From Muscardinus avellanarius (Eukaryota > Chordata > Mammalia > Rodentia > Gliridae), in contig OY726560.1 in NCBI GenBank assembly GCA_963383645.1, positions 84,106,593 to 84,170,592 of the forward strand: 64,000 bases of DNA, read 5' to 3'. The notes under the pieces were generated by a model. It was not told the origin of the DNA. It saw only the letters and a program-made list of their open reading frames with translations, and made no database searches. A program made the position numbers and the translations under genes. Positions 1 through 12,208 of the stretch are shown one piece after another. Each line of letters opens with the position of its first letter. The stretch's first letter is position 1.

Positions 1-1303
1 ATTTGTTCCCATTCTTCTGAGGATTCTCCATACTGTTTTCCAAAGTGGTTTTGCACTAATTTGCAATCCTACCAACAATGTCTTAGAGTTCCCTCTTCTC
101 CACATCCTTGCCAGCCTCTGTTGTTGTTTGTGTTTTGAATGATTGCCATTCTAGTTGGAGTTAGGTGAAATCTCAGACTAGTTTTGATTTGCATCTCTCT
201 GATTGCCAGTGATGTTGAGCATTTTTTCATGCATTTATTGGCCATTTTAATTTTTTCTTTTGTGAAGTGTCTATTTAGTTCATTTGCCCATTTTGTTACT
301 GGATGCTTTGTTTTCTTAGTGTTGAGTTTCTTGAGTTCTCTGTATATTTTAGATTATTAGTCCTCTATCAGTGGTGTAGGTGACAAAAATCTTCTCCCAT
401 TCTGTTGGCTCTAGATTGATGTTCTTGACAGTTTCCTTTGCTGTACAGAAGCTCTTCAGTTTCATTCAATCCCACATATCGATTCAACTTTTAGTTTCTT
501 GTGCCTTTGGGGTCTTGTTGAGAAAGTGTTTATCTGTGCCTATGTGTTGCAGTTTTGTGTCTATGTCCTCTGCAAAGAGCCTCTGGTCTAATTTCCAAGT
601 GTTTGATCCATCTTAAAGTGACTCTTGTGTAGGGTGAGAAAGGTGAGAAAGTGGGATTTATTTTCATTTATCTGCATATCATTAACAATTTTTTTCAACA
701 CCATTTGTTGAACAGCTTATCTTTTTTTCCAGTGCTTTTTGGCCCCTTTGTCAAATATCAGTTGGCTGTAAGTGTGTGGATTTGTTTCTGAGTCTTCTAC
801 TCTGCTCCATTGGTCTGTGTATCTGTTTTTGTGCCAGTACCATGCTGTTCTTATTATAGTGGCTTTGTAGTATAGTTTAAAGTCAGGTATTGTGATTCCT
901 CCTGCATGGTTTTTATTATTGAGAATAACTTTGGCTATTCTGGGATTTTGTTGTTTCAAATGAACTTAAAGACTTAAAGACTGATTTTTCTATGTCTTGA
1001 ATAATTATCCAGGTAATTTAATGGGAATTGTGTTGAATCTGTAGATCACTTTTGGAAGTATGCCCCTATTTATTCTGCCAATCCATGAACATGGAAGATC
1101 TTTCCATCTTGTAAGAACTTCTTCAATTTCTTTTTTCAATGTTTTATAATTTTCTTTGTAGAGGTTTTTTTTACCCCTTTGATTAAGTTTATTCCTAAGT
1201 ATTTTATTTATTGTGGGAAATCCTGAATGTAAGTGTTTTCTGAATTTCCATTTCAGTGGATTCATGTTTGTTAATGTTTGGTGTACAGAAAACCTTCTTT
1301 TAC

Positions 1304-1502
1304 TTTTTTTTTGGTGGTACTGAGGATAAAATCCAGAGGTCTTCTACCTCCGGGCTACACTCCCAGACCTATTTTATATTTTATTTGGAAACAGGAACTC
1401 ACTAAGTTGCTGAGAGCCTCACTAAGTATCTGAGGCTGGCACAATCCTCCTATCTCAGCTTCTCAAGCATGGGGATTAAAAGTGTGCACCACCATTCCTG
1501 GC
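1304..1502 (-). mobile_element. B1-dID SINE (older subtype)
   Basis: On the + strand it reads T-tract, GGTGGTACTG (ID-like half), a spacer with the duplicated CACTAAGT..GCTGAG block, then the B1 half ending CACCATTCCTGGC. It is nested in the antisense L1. Imperfect flanking copies of the L1 target (AACCTTCTTTTA and AAGCTTCTAATTTTT) look like a decayed duplication. Confidence 0.88.
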
Positions 1503-1522
1503 AATAAGCTTCTAATTTTTTA

Positions 1523-1717
1523 TTTTTTATATTTTGGTGGTACTGTGGTTCTTGGAAACCCTTCTACCTCCAGGCTACACTCCCAGAAACCAATTTTTTA
1601 TATTTTTATTTGGAAACAGGGTCTCTTAAACCAGTGCGACTGGCTTTGAACCTGCACAATCCTCCTGTCTCCACCTCCCAAGCACGGGCATTACAAGCGT
1701 GTGCCACCATGCCCAGC
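1523..1717 (-). mobile_element. B1-dID SINE (younger subtype with CCAG/CTGG stem)
   Basis: It has the same dimeric structure, but the middle reads TCTCTTAAACCAGTGCGACTGGCTT instead of the duplicated CACTAAGT block. It is flanked by AAGCTTCTAATTTTTTA (from 1,506) and AAGATTCTGATTTTTTAA (from 1,718), which is a target-site duplication. It is nested in L1 ORF2 sequence. Confidence 0.9.
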
Positions 1718-3034
1718 AAGATTCTGATTTTTTAAGATTAATTTTGTATCCAGACACTTTGTTGAATTTGTTTCTCTTTACATGGATTGATTTTCATATG
1801 TTGATCCAGGCTTGCATCCCTGGGATGAACCCTACCTGATCATGTTCTATGATTTTCTTTATGTGGTTTTGAATGCGTGTTTGTAGTATTTTGTTTAGCA
1901 GTTTTGCATCTAAGTTCATCAAAGATATAGGCCTGTAATTTTCCTTCCTTGAACTGTCTTTATTTGCTTTTGGTATTAATGTGGTGTTGGCTTCATAGAA
2001 TGTATTTGAGAGCGTTCCTTCTTTTCTATTTCACTAAATAGATTGAGGAGTATCAGAATTAGCTCTTCTATAAAGGTTTTATAGAATTCACTTGGGAAAC
2101 CATCTGGTCTTGGGCTCTTTATTGCTGTTTCAATATCTTTGATTGCTATTGGTTGGTTTAAATTTTCTTTATATTCTTGACTGAGTTTAGGCAGGTTGTA
2201 TTTATCTAGAAAGTTGTCAATATCCTCCAGATTTTCCATTTTGTTGGAGTATAGTTTTTCATAGCAGTTTTGATAATACAGTGGATTTCTACACTGTCAG
2301 TAGTAATATCTCCTTTTTATCTCTTATTTTTGAAATTTGGGTTGATTCTTTTTTTTAGTTAGGTTGGCTAGTTGTTTATCTATCTTGTTAATTATTTTGA
2401 GAAACCAGCTTTTTGTTTTGTTAATTGTCTGTATTGTTTTAAAATTCTCTACTTTACTGATTTTTCTTCTGATTTCAATAACTTCTCATCTTCTTCTGGC
2501 TTGGGGTTAGATAGTTCCTGTCTTTCCAAGGGCTTTGAGATGTGTTATTAGGTTATTTATTTGATGATTTTCTGTTTTTCTTATGTAAGCACTCAGTGCT
2601 ATAAATTTTCCTTTTAATACTGCCTTCAAAGTGTGGAAAAGGTTTTGATATGTTGTATCTCTATTTTTATTTGTTTCTAGAAATTTCTTGATTTTATCCT
2701 TTACTTTTTCTATAACCCATTCTATATTTAGAAGTGTGGTGTTCAGTCTCCACATGTTTATGTGGTTTCTCTGCATCGTCTTATAGTTGATTTCTAATTT
2801 CATTCCATTATGGTCTGAAAAGATACAGGAAAGTATTTTACATTTTTTGAATATGCTGGTGCTCAATTTGTGGCCCAGGTTATGATCTATTTTGGAGAAT
2901 ATTCCATGAGTAACTGAGAAAAATGCAAACTTTGTTGTAGTTGGGTAAAATATTCTATATGTATTTAACAGGTCTATTTGATTAATGGTGCTTTTTAGGT
3001 CTGAGTCATCTTTACCAACCTTTTGACTAGAAGA

Positions 3035-3328
3035 TCAGTCTAATGGTGTGAGAGAGGTGTTGAATTCTCCCAGTATTATTTTATTGTGATTTATGTGTGA
3101 CTTAAGGTCACAAAGAGTTTTTTTTTTTATGAAAGTAGATATACCTATGTTTGGGGCATAAATGTTGATTATTGTTATTTTCTCTTGCTGGATTGTTCCT
3201 TTTACCAGTGAAAAATGACCTTCTTTGTCTCTTCTAATAAGCTTGAGCTTGAAGTCTAACTTGGCTGTTACATAGTTGGTGTTGCTGCTTGTCTTTGAGT
3301 TTTGTTGGCATGGATTACCTTGCTCCAC
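3035..3328 (-). pseudogene. L1 ORF2 endonuclease-domain fragment
   Basis: A 97-codon open stretch on the minus strand includes the L1 endonuclease segment around IINIYAPN and ends in the ...FNTSLTPLD block. In L1 ORF2 this apurinic-like endonuclease nicks target DNA. The frame is closed by stops on both sides, so this is a relic. It belongs to the antisense L1 at 1-4,288. Confidence 0.85.
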
Positions 3329-3699
3329 CCCTTTATCTTAAGTTTTTTTTTTTTTTACTATCTTTACTCATAAGGTGTTTTTCTTGCAAGCAGAAGATTG
3401 ATGGGTTTTGGTTTTTAATCCATTTTGCCACTTTATGTATTTTTATTGGGAGTTGAGGCCATTTACATTCAGTGTGATAACTGAGAGATGATTTTTAATT
3501 CTTAACATGTTGAGATTTTACTTCTGTTTGAAATAGTGTTTTTTCTCTTTGCTTAGTTGTCTGCTGGATGGAAAGTCTTGTTTCTCTGATTCTGGTGTGT
3601 ATTATTTATTTATTTTTTTTTTAGTTAATCTTTTTGAGTATTTTCTCTAGTGCTGGTTTTGAAGACATAAATTCCTTCAACTTTTTTTGTTGTGGAAGA

Positions 3700-4286
3700 T
3701 TACTTCCCTATATAATTTGAAAGATAATTTTGCTGGGTAGGAAGTTTTTGGCTGGAAGTTGTTTTTTTTTTTTCAGAGTTTGAAAAATATTACTCCAGGC
3801 TCTTCTGGCTTTCATGACTTGGTTTGGGAAGTCTGGAGTAATTCTAATTGGTTTGCCTCTCAATGTCACTTGGCCTTTTATTTTTGTTGCTTTTAAGATT
3901 CACTCCTTGGCTTCTACATTGGTCATTTTGACTATTATGTGGCATGGGGAATCTTTTCTCTGATCTTGTCTAAAGGGAGTTCTATAAGTTTCCTGAACCT
4001 GTGTATTGACCTCTTGCTCTATGTTTGGAAAAATTTCTGCTATTACTTCTTTGAAGAGATTGTTGATCCCTTTTGTTTCACCTTCTTTTCCTTCCTCTAT
4101 GCCAATTATTCTTAGGTTAGCTCTCTTAAGATAGACCCATATGTTTTCAATGTCCAATTCCTGTTGTTTAATTGTTTTCTCAAAGTTACAAACTCTGTGT
4201 TTGTTTTTGGAGTGATCATCTTCTAGGAGCAAGATTCTATTATCCATGTGGCCTAATTGATTGTTTATAGTTTGAATTGATGCCAT
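3700..4286 (-). pseudogene. L1 ORF1 (RNA-binding protein) fragment
   Basis: The minus-strand frame at 3,900-4,286 has the L1 ORF1p coiled-coil to RRM transition (heptad-like region, then ...NLRIIGIEEGKEGE...). It continues, broken, to the C-terminal-domain motif region near 3,830-3,900. ORF1p is the L1 RNA chaperone of the ribonucleoprotein. The N-terminus is lost at the 4,288 truncation, and the frame is interrupted. Confidence 0.85.
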
Positions 4287-4288
4287 TC

Positions 4289-4893
4289 TGCCAAAAGTGA
4301 TCTATAGATTCAATGAAATTCTTATTAAAATACCAACAACATTTCTCATAGACCTGAAAAAATCAGTTATGAATTTTGTATGGAGAAAGAAAAGACCCAG
4401 AATAGCCAAAGCAATTCTCAGCAATAAGAAACAGGCAGGAGGCATCACAATCCCAGACTTCAAATTATACTATAGAACAATAGTAGTAAAAAAAAAAAAG
4501 TATGGTATTGGCACAATAGGCAGACTGACCAGTGGAATAAAATAGAAGATACAGAAACAAACCCACACATCTGTAGTCAATTGATCTTTAACAAATGGGC
4601 CAAAATCATACGCTGGAGAAAAGACAGCCTTTTCAACAAATGGTGCTGGGAGAACTGGCTATCCATTTGTAGAAAGTTGATCTCAATCCTTACTTCTCAC
4701 CATGCACAGGAACCAACTTGAGTTGGATCAAAGAAATTAGACAAGATACTGTGAAGTTACTAAAGAAAGGCATAGGATCAACACTCCAACATATAGGCAC
4801 ATGCAGTAACTTTCTCAGTAAGACTTCCAAAGCACAGAAAATTAAAGCAAGAATTAATAAGTGGGATCTCATCAAACTAAAAAGTTTCTTCTC
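4289..4893 (+). mobile_element. L1 ORF2 3'-part fragment, sense
   Basis: The sense-strand frame from 4,297 reads through the ORF2 segment containing [12 protein letters not shown], then continues broken to about 4,893. It covers the same ORF2 C-terminal part as the antisense L1 to its left, so the two are separate copies rather than two arms of one inverted insertion. No 3'UTR or poly(A) remains. Confidence 0.88.
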
Positions 4894-6039
4894 ATAAGTA
4901 TGTACAAATATTATGTGCTACCAAAAAATAAAAGTAAATAATGAAAATAATAAAGTAGGAAAAATATTTCCATTGGCAGAGAAAATTTACACCATTTCAT
5001 TGCCAACATTTTTCTGACTTGAAAATAGAACTCTATATAAAATATAAAGTACCTATATGGATCTATTTTTGTAGTTACCTGATAGAGCATACAAACATGG
5101 AAACAGAATGTACAAGGCTAGATTTTATTGGATTTTGCATTTGATTCACAGTCCTATGTGTTGTTATTGTGTCTCTTACTCTTCTCTTTAACTGTGAATT
5201 TGGAAGTTGATAATTTCCTAAATGTAATTTAAAGCTGCATGGCATCTGGTGATTAAGAGCCTGATGGTTAACACAAGTTCCAGAGATACCATGGCAATAG
5301 GTCTATATATAAATGTTTCTATTTTCTGCATTTGCATATTGGAGAAGTGAATGATGTAGTTTAGATGCATTTCTCTAGGTTGTGGTAAATTAATCAACAC
5401 TGAGTTCAGCAAAATAGCAGAGGTTCTTTTGTGGCCTCTCTTGTTTGCATTTTGGGGCTTGAATGCATGCACCCACTTCATTATCAGGAATTCAGTAAAT
5501 TTATGCACATGGCTTGTTTAAAAAATCAATATGAGGCAAATAGGCTTCTTTTTCTGCTATTATCACTTTTGATAAAACACAGCTAGGTGGAGGATAAGGA
5601 AGAGAGGTCAACCTTCTCTGTTCTGATATAAATTCTTGGGGCCAGAGGAAGCACTAGCTGAAAAGGTAGCAGTGAGCTCTATGCAGTGGACTGGGAAACC
5701 CTGCCCATTTATTATGTATAAATAACAAGGGGCAGTAGAACATCTGCAAAGGTCAGTAATGTGGATATTCACATACTCTTTCCCTCCTGATTCCCTCTGC
5801 ATTTTCCTAGATACCACACATCTGGAAACTTGCCAGTTGGCATAAATGACCTGGTTAACTTGAGGCAGAGATGGATGACCAGTGTACTTGGTCATTATTG
5901 AGAAGTTTGAAACTGAGATGATACATGTGTACTTTGAAGGGTAACTAACTGTCACTAGATTACATCACTTGCTTAGAGGAGAAAAAAACAATGATTCATC
6001 TTCTATTGATGCCTGCAAGGAAGAAAGGGTCAGATTAGT
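4894..6039. other. Unique intergenic sequence, no gene seen
   Basis: The sequence is AT-rich and unique. The open frames of 96 and 115 codons on the minus strand lack recognisable domains or a coding-like composition, and no RNA gene is visible. Confidence 0.6.
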
Positions 6040-6195
6040 ATAATATTCAGGTGTCTAGAATCTTGAACCAAACTTCCTGGGTTGGAATCCCATGGCTGCC
6101 ATTGAGAGCCCACCTTCCAGATTGTGACATCACATGTTAAATAAGAATACTGATGGTACTTATAATGGAGTGTGGTGCTGATGCCACTCTACTAC
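6040..6195 (+). repeat. MIR-like ancient SINE remnant
   Basis: The block CTTCCTGGGTTGGAATCCCA, followed by TGACATCACATGTTAAATAA and GATGGTACTTATAAT, follows the order of the tRNA-derived mammalian-wide MIR element. It is strongly decayed, so the assignment is moderate. Confidence 0.55.
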
Positions 6196-6292
6196 AGTGT
6201 TCTGATGCCACTCTGCTATCCTAGATGAGACCACAGATTTCTCTGGCTTAATAGGAGAAATATGTTTCTAGTTCAAAAGAAGTCCATAATAG

Positions 6293-6486
6293 CCAGGTGT
6301 GGTTGTGCATGCTTGTAATCCCAGCACTTGGGAGGCAGAGACAGAAGGATCACACAGGTTCAAAGCCAGCCTCAGATACTTAGTGAGGCTCTCAGCAACT
6401 TAGTGAGATTCTGTTTGCAAGTAAAATATAAAACAGGTCTGGGAGTATAGCCCAGAGGTAAAAGGCCCCTGGGTCCCATACCCAGT

Positions 6487-6488
<2 letters not shown>
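6293..6488 (+). mobile_element. B1-dID SINE, sense, with (GA)n tail
   Basis: Begins AGCCAGGTGTGGTTGTGC (B1 half), continues through the duplicated CTCAG..ACTTAGTGAG spacer and ends in the shortened ID half ..CCCATACCCAGTACC. Its tail is a pure (GA)n tract to 6,535. The 10-bp target duplication TCCATAATAG is at 6,283-6,292 and 6,536-6,545. Confidence 0.93.

Positions 6489-6535
<47 letters not shown>
6489..6535. repeat. (GA)n microsatellite at SINE 3' tail
   Basis: About 23 uninterrupted GA units lie between the SINE body and its right target duplication, so the tract formed from the SINE's A-rich tail. Confidence 0.97.
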
Positions 6536-6538
<3 letters not shown>

Positions 6539-6545
6539 ATAATAG

Positions 6546-6966
6546 ATATTTCTGATTGGCAAGCATTGTTTCTTTGGTGAGTCAGGAACTCACCCTGTAT
6601 GGCTTCACAACCTTCAATACATGGCAGTCAAGATTATGATGCTACACTCAATGTCAGATGAGAAAGAAAGGTCTTTATGGGCCATGATGGATAATGCATG
6701 TTGTTTTCACCCTTATTCCATTGGTCTGATTCAGTCATATGAACACATTCCAGTAAACAATTGGCTAGAAAATAACCACACAGTCAGGAAGAAGAGAAAA
6801 TCAGTGTATGAACAGCTAGTCTCTCTCCAGAACAGAGTTAATATGTATAAAGCACTCAGAATAATACCAGGCAACTTAGACATTATATGCATACTTTTAT
6901 ATTTATTAGCACTTTATTATGCAAAGGTTCATGTACATAAAGTTTGACTAATTGTTTTGTGTATGT
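6546..6966. other. Unique intergenic sequence
   Basis: Contains a 108-codon open frame from 6,621 to 6,947 on the + strand with no recognisable domain. I see no other structure. Confidence 0.5.
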
Positions 6967-7147
6967 GGTACTGGGGATTGAACTGAGGGACATTCTATTT
7001 CTGGGCTATACCCCACCTCTTAGTTTGAAACTGGGTCTCTCTGAGTTGCTGAGGACCTCACTAAGTTACTGAAGCTGGCCTCAAACCTACAATCCTCCTT
7101 CAGCCTTGCACATACTTGTATTACAGATGTGTACCACCATGTCTAGC
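6967..7147 (-). mobile_element. B1-dID SINE (older subtype), antisense
   Basis: GGTACTGGGGATTGAACTGA (ID-like half), then the CTGAGTTGCTGAGGACCTCACTAAGTTACTGA spacer and the B1 half ending CACCATGTCTAGC. It is diverged and its CpGs are lost. Confidence 0.88.
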
Positions 7148-7479
7148 TTGCAGGCCAATTATAGTGAACTCCTAAAATATCTACCACATACATATTTTTT
7201 CAACTTGCTTTACCATATTTCTATCTATCCATTCTGCTTTCCATCTATAAATCCACCTCCTTTATTCAGAGCTAGTCATTTTATTTACTCACCAAATGCT
7301 CAATATGTTTATTATCAAATAGAGCTCAACATTTAAAAAATTTAGTTCAATATTTGTTTAAGGTTGTTTCTTTTTAGATAATTATTATGTAAAACCCAAT
7401 ACACAAAATATTAAGTGTAGCTTTAAGCAAGATTTAACAAATGCATATACCAGTGTAACTGTGTATCTATTGATTAACA

Positions 7480-7945
7480 GAAGAGTACCACTTTTTTATA
7501 AATCTATTGGCTTTTCTCAACTATAAACACCCTCCTGCAACCCTATCCTCTAACTGAGACAGTCACTGCTCTGATTATTTTTCATCATAAATTATCTGTT
7601 TTTGAACTTAGTCAAAGTATAAAGAGTATTCAGTTTTTATAAGACTCCTTTGTTTTAGCATAATTTTAGTAGAGGTTGCTCATGTTTTGTGTTTCAGTAG
7701 TTCACTACTTTTAACTGGTAAGTGGTATTCCATTGCATATCAGAGGGCTCTCCTTCTTGTTATGCACATGAACTTTTATTAATAAAATGTTGTAAATACT
7801 TTTGCTCAAGTCCTTTTGTGAACATATGTCACAAAATATTGAGTGTATTTGTATTGAGTGCCTCCATCTAGTAGTAAAATTGCTGGCCTATAGGTAGGGA
7901 TATATTTAATTTTATGAGAAACTGCACATAAATGATTCTTTAAAA
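7480..7945 (-). repeat. Ancient L1 (L1M/HAL1-like) 3' fragment, antisense
   Basis: The + strand reads the familiar antisense order of old mammalian L1 tails: AAGTGGTATTCCATTGCATA, ...CAAGTCCTTTTGTGAACATATG..., AAAATTGCTGGCC and TTATGAGAAACTGC. It differs from the lineage-specific L1s elsewhere in the window and is much older. Confidence 0.6.
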
Positions 7946-8411
7946 ATAAATGAAAAGGTCATTAAAAATGAATGTTCATGATGCTAGTGATTTTTTTCAA
8001 TGACTTGGAATCAGAATCACCCATAGAGCACAGAATCACCCAGAGAGCACAAGAAGAAGACTTGCTGTTCCCAAGTTAGTGCCAAGAGAAAGGTAAATCT
8101 CTAAAGCACCACAGAAAGTTCTTCAGTGCAATTGGCATTAACAACCATGATCTGAGTCTTAATAATTTAATGACAAGGAGGGATTTTACTCACCTGCATA
8201 ACCCAATAGATTGGCATCATGTCAATAAATAATAAGCCATGGGTTCAATATTTAATTCAATTCTGAAGAACCAATTGTATGTTTCTATCAATTACATGTC
8301 CTGAATTTTTCCATCATGGTCTCTGTTTTAAATTTCAGATTTGTTGTCATGCTCATGGGTTAAGAAGGTGGTTACTCTTTTCCTGACAAGGTCTTTTTTA
8401 GGTATAAAATA

Positions 8412-8446
<35 letters not shown>

Positions 8447-8685
8447 CAACCCCTATGAAACCACAGGTAACCAGATTCGGCTTGCTCATCTCATATTTTC
8501 TTCTTTCCAAATTTCTCAGTCCTGGGATTCTTTTAATTCCATTTCTCATGCCAAATAACTTCAGTAATCTAGAGAATATTATAGAGCATTGAATTACTGT
8601 ATTTATATTCATTCTGTTTCTTGGAAAAACCAGATGTAGAACAATAATGCCATACTTTAAAAAATTTAAGTTGAGTATTTAATAT
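7946..8685. other. Mostly unique sequence with a (CAA)n tract
   Basis: Unique AT-rich DNA. The only clear structure is the CAA microsatellite at 8,412-8,447. Confidence 0.55.
8412..8447. repeat. (CAA)n microsatellite
   Basis: Eleven to twelve CAA units, nearly pure. Confidence 0.96.
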
Positions 8686-9042
8686 AATTTTATTGGTGTA
8701 CTCTGATCATACATCATGATGAAGTTCAGAATGATAGAGGTATACATGCATATAGCACTCAGTGAGCCTTCCCCTGGTTCCAACCCTAGTTCCTTACCTT
8801 CCCCTTGGCTCCCTGCTCACTCCCACCCTCTCTATGCAGAAAACTGTGTTTGTAATTGATAATTTTGTGCATGTACTTTATATCTATTGAAGTGTTTTAT
8901 TAATCAATTCTCCCTTCTCCTTCCTGCCTCCTCCCCTTAGGCCTCCATCACTCCACTACAGTTTCCCTTCCTTTGCCTAGAGTCTATCCTTTGTCCAAAT
9001 TTCTCCCAAGCTTCCACATATGAGGAAATACATCCAACCTTT

Positions 9043-9092
<50 letters not shown>

Positions 9093-12000
9093 GGGACTGA
9101 ACCCAGGGACATTCTACATCTGAGCTGTACTCCCAGCCCTATTTTATTTTTTAAAACTTAAAACAAGGTCTCGCTAGGTTGATGATAGTCTCACTACTTG
9201 CTGAGGCTCTCCTCAAACCTGCTATCCTCTTGTCTCAGCCTCCCAAGTACTGGAATTACAGGCATGAGTCACCATTCTCAGCTCCAACTTTTCATGCTTT
9301 GTGATTGATTCATCTCACTTAGCATAATATTCTCCAGTTCCATCCATTTCCTTAAAATGACATATTTTTTCTTCTTTATGGCTGGGTAGAATTCCACTGT
9401 GTATATATCCCATAATTTTACAATTTATTCATTTGTTGGGTATTGTGAATTGTGTGCTGATATAAATATAGACATGCATGCGTTATTATGGTAGTTAATT
9501 TCAATCCCTTTTGGGTAGGTATACAGAAGTAGGGGCTCTGTAGTAGAGTTTGAGGTCAGGTATTATGATTCCTCCCGCATCGTTCTTGTTGTTAAGACTA
9601 CTTTGACTATTTTGGGTCTTTTGTTCTTCCAAATGAATTTAAGGACTGACTTTTCTATGAATGTAAGAAATGACATTGGTAACTTATTGGGCATTGCATT
9701 GAATCTGTAGATAAATTTTGGAAGAATAGACATTTTGATGATATTTATTTTGCCTAATCAAGAGCATAGAAGATCTTTCCATCTCCCAAGTATACTTTGA
9801 TTTATTTTTTCAATGTTTTATAATTTTCTTTGTAGAGATCTTAACCACCTTAGTTAGGTTTATTTCTAAGTATTTTATTTTTGTGTGAAATATCTTGAGC
9901 GGAGGTGTTTTCTAGATTTCTTTTTCAGTGGATTTATGGTTGGCATACAGAAAAGCTTTTGATTTTTTTTTAGATTGAGTTTGTATTCAGACACTTTGTT
10001 GAATTTGTTGATCAGTTCTATAAGTCTATTGTTTTACTTTGTTGGGTCTTCTAAGACTGGTATTATGTCTGGGATAGTTTTAATTCTTCTCTTTTATTTG
10101 TACTCTTTTGATTTAGTTCTTTTGCCTTATTGCTCTGGCTAGAGTATCAAGTACTATATTGAAAGAAGTTGTAATAATAGATATTCTTGTTCTGTTCCAG
10201 TTTTTAGGAGGAATTCTTGCAGTTTTTCTCCATTTAATGCGATATGGGCTGTGGGCCTATCGTATATTGCCTTTATGATGTTGAGGTAATTTCCATCTAT
10301 TCTGATTCTTTGGAGTACTTTTTAGCATAAATGGGTATTAGATATTGTCAAATGATATTTCAGCATCTATTGAAATGACCATGTGATTTTTGTCTTTGGT
10401 TCTGTTTATGTGATGAATTACATGGATTGTTTTTCATATGTTAAACCAGCCTTGTTTCTCTGGGATGAATACTACTTGGTCATGGAGTACGATTTTCTTG
10501 ATGTCATTTTGAATGTGTGTTGCTGGTATTTTGTTTAGCAGTTTTGCATATAAATTCATCAGTGATATATGCCTATAATTTTCTTTTCTTAAGCTATCTT
10601 TATTTGATTTTGATATTAATATGATATTGCTTCATAGAACAAATCTGGGAGAGTTCTATTTCTTTCTACTTCATAAAATATATTGAGGTGTATTGGGATT
10701 AGCTCTTCTATAAATGTTTTATAAAATTGACTTGGGAAACCATCTTGTCCTGGGCTTTTCTTTGATAGTAGGCTCTTTTTTTATTGCTCATTCACTTTAT
10801 TTGATTGCTATTTGTTGTTTAAATTTTTTATATCTTTTTGACTCAGCTTAGAAAAGTTGTATTTATCTATAAATCTGTTGATTTCTTCTAGATTTTCCAT
10901 TTGTCAGAGTGCAGTTTTTCAAAGTAGTTTCTGATAGTTCTTTGTATTTCCATGCTTTTGGTGATAATATCTTTTTTTCTTATTTTAGTAATATGTATTG
11001 ATTCCCTATTTATTTTGGTTAATTTGGCTAGTGGCTTATCTGTCTTGTTTATTCATTTAAAAACCAGCTTTCAGTTTTTTTTATTTTCTGTATTGCTCTT
11101 TTATTCTCTACTTAATTGATTTCTGCTCTGATTTTAATAATTTCCTGTCTTCTACTGCTTTGTGGTCAGACTGTTTCTGTTTCTTAAGTCTTTTGAGGTA
11201 TGTCATTATGTTATTTATTTAGTGATTTTTCTGTTCTCCTATGTGGGTACAAAATGGTAAGTACTTTTCCTCAATACTGACTTGAAGGTGTTCCAGAGAT
11301 TCTGATATGTTATGTTTCTGTTTTCTTTTGTTTCTAGGATTTTCTTAAATTCATTTCTTATTTATTTCATGTCCCAGTCCTCATTCAGCAGTGTGGTGTT
11401 CAGTCTCTGTGTGTTTATATAGTTACTCTGGATCTTCTTATAGTTGATTTTCAGTTTCATTCCATTGTGGTCTGAAAAGATGTAGGGGAGAATGTAACAT
11501 TTTTAGAATTTGCTAGTGCTCACTTTGTGTTTCAAGATGTGGTGTATTTTAAAGAAGGTTTCATGAGTAGCTGAGAAAAATGTGAACTCTACTGTATTTG
11601 AGTGGAATATTTTGTATGTGTATAATAGACACATTTATTTTATGTTTTTTTTTTTTAGGTCTGAGGTATCTTTACTGACCTTTTGTCTGGGAGATTGGTC
11701 TAACGGTGTGAGAGGGTTTTGAAGTCTCCCAGTATTATTGTATTGAAACTTATGTGAGACTTAATGTCACAAAAAGTTATATCAATGTAACTGTACCTAT
11801 GTGTGAGGAATAAATGTTGAGTATTCTTACTTTCTCTTGTTGGATTTTTCCTTTTACCAGTAAAAATGATCTGTTTTGTTTCTTTTGATAAGCTTAGGTT
11901 TGAAGTCTAGTTTGTCTGATATTATTGTTGCTACTACTGCTTGTCTTTGAGTTCTGTTGGCATGGATTACCTTTCTCCAACCATTCACCTTTATTTTGTG

Positions 12001-12208
12001 ACTATCTTTACTTGTAAAGTGTTTCTTACAGGAAGCATATAGATGGATTCTGGTATTTAACCCATTTTGCCACCTTATTTTTTATTGGGGAATTGAGGCC
12101 ATTTATGTTTAGTGAAATTACTGAGAGATCATTTTCAATTTCTAACATTTTGAGGTAGTGTTTGTTCTTCTTAGCTTAGTTATTTGTTTGATAGAAATTC
12201 TTGTTTCA
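8686..12208 (-). mobile_element. L1 LINE, antisense, old and internally deleted
   Basis: Starts at the left with the 3'UTR (TTTATTGGTGTACTCTGATCATACATCA) and runs through ORF2 to the ORF1/ORF2 border near 12,208. No long ORF survives. Around 9,530-9,545 the sequence jumps from the last part of ORF2 to a point several hundred bases further upstream in ORF2, so part of the C-terminal coding region is deleted. A SINE is nested at 9,045-9,282. Confidence 0.9.
9045..9282 (-). mobile_element. B1-dID SINE with (GT)n tail, antisense
   Basis: A (GT)n tract to about 9,088 is followed by TTACTGGGACTGAACCCAGG and the B1 half ending CACCATTCTCAGC. The 12-bp target duplication TCCAACCTTTCA (9,033-9,044) / TCCAACTTTTCA (9,283-9,294) includes the (GT)n inside the insertion, so the microsatellite is the SINE's 3' tail. 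Confidence 0.92.

Larger units (their letters stand above)
1..4288 (-). mobile_element. L1 LINE, antisense, 5'-truncated in ORF1, 3' end outside window
   Basis: Read on the minus strand, this runs from ORF1 (from 4,286) through ORF2 (about 3,330 down to 1). It contains recognisable endonuclease, reverse transcriptase and C-terminal blocks. Many stops and frameshifts make it non-functional. Two B1-dID SINEs are nested at 1,304-1,502 and 1,523-1,717. The 3' end lies left of the window. At 4,288/4,289 it abuts a second L1 piece in the opposite orientation. Confidence 0.93.

Noticed and set aside
1..4893. Single twin-primed L1 covering both orientations
   Set aside because: The two arms overlap heavily in ORF2 instead of being consecutive, so they are two copies.
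6621..6947. 108-codon ORF
   Set aside because: No recognisable domain, low-complexity vertebrate intergenic context and no splice or promoter support. A chance ORF.
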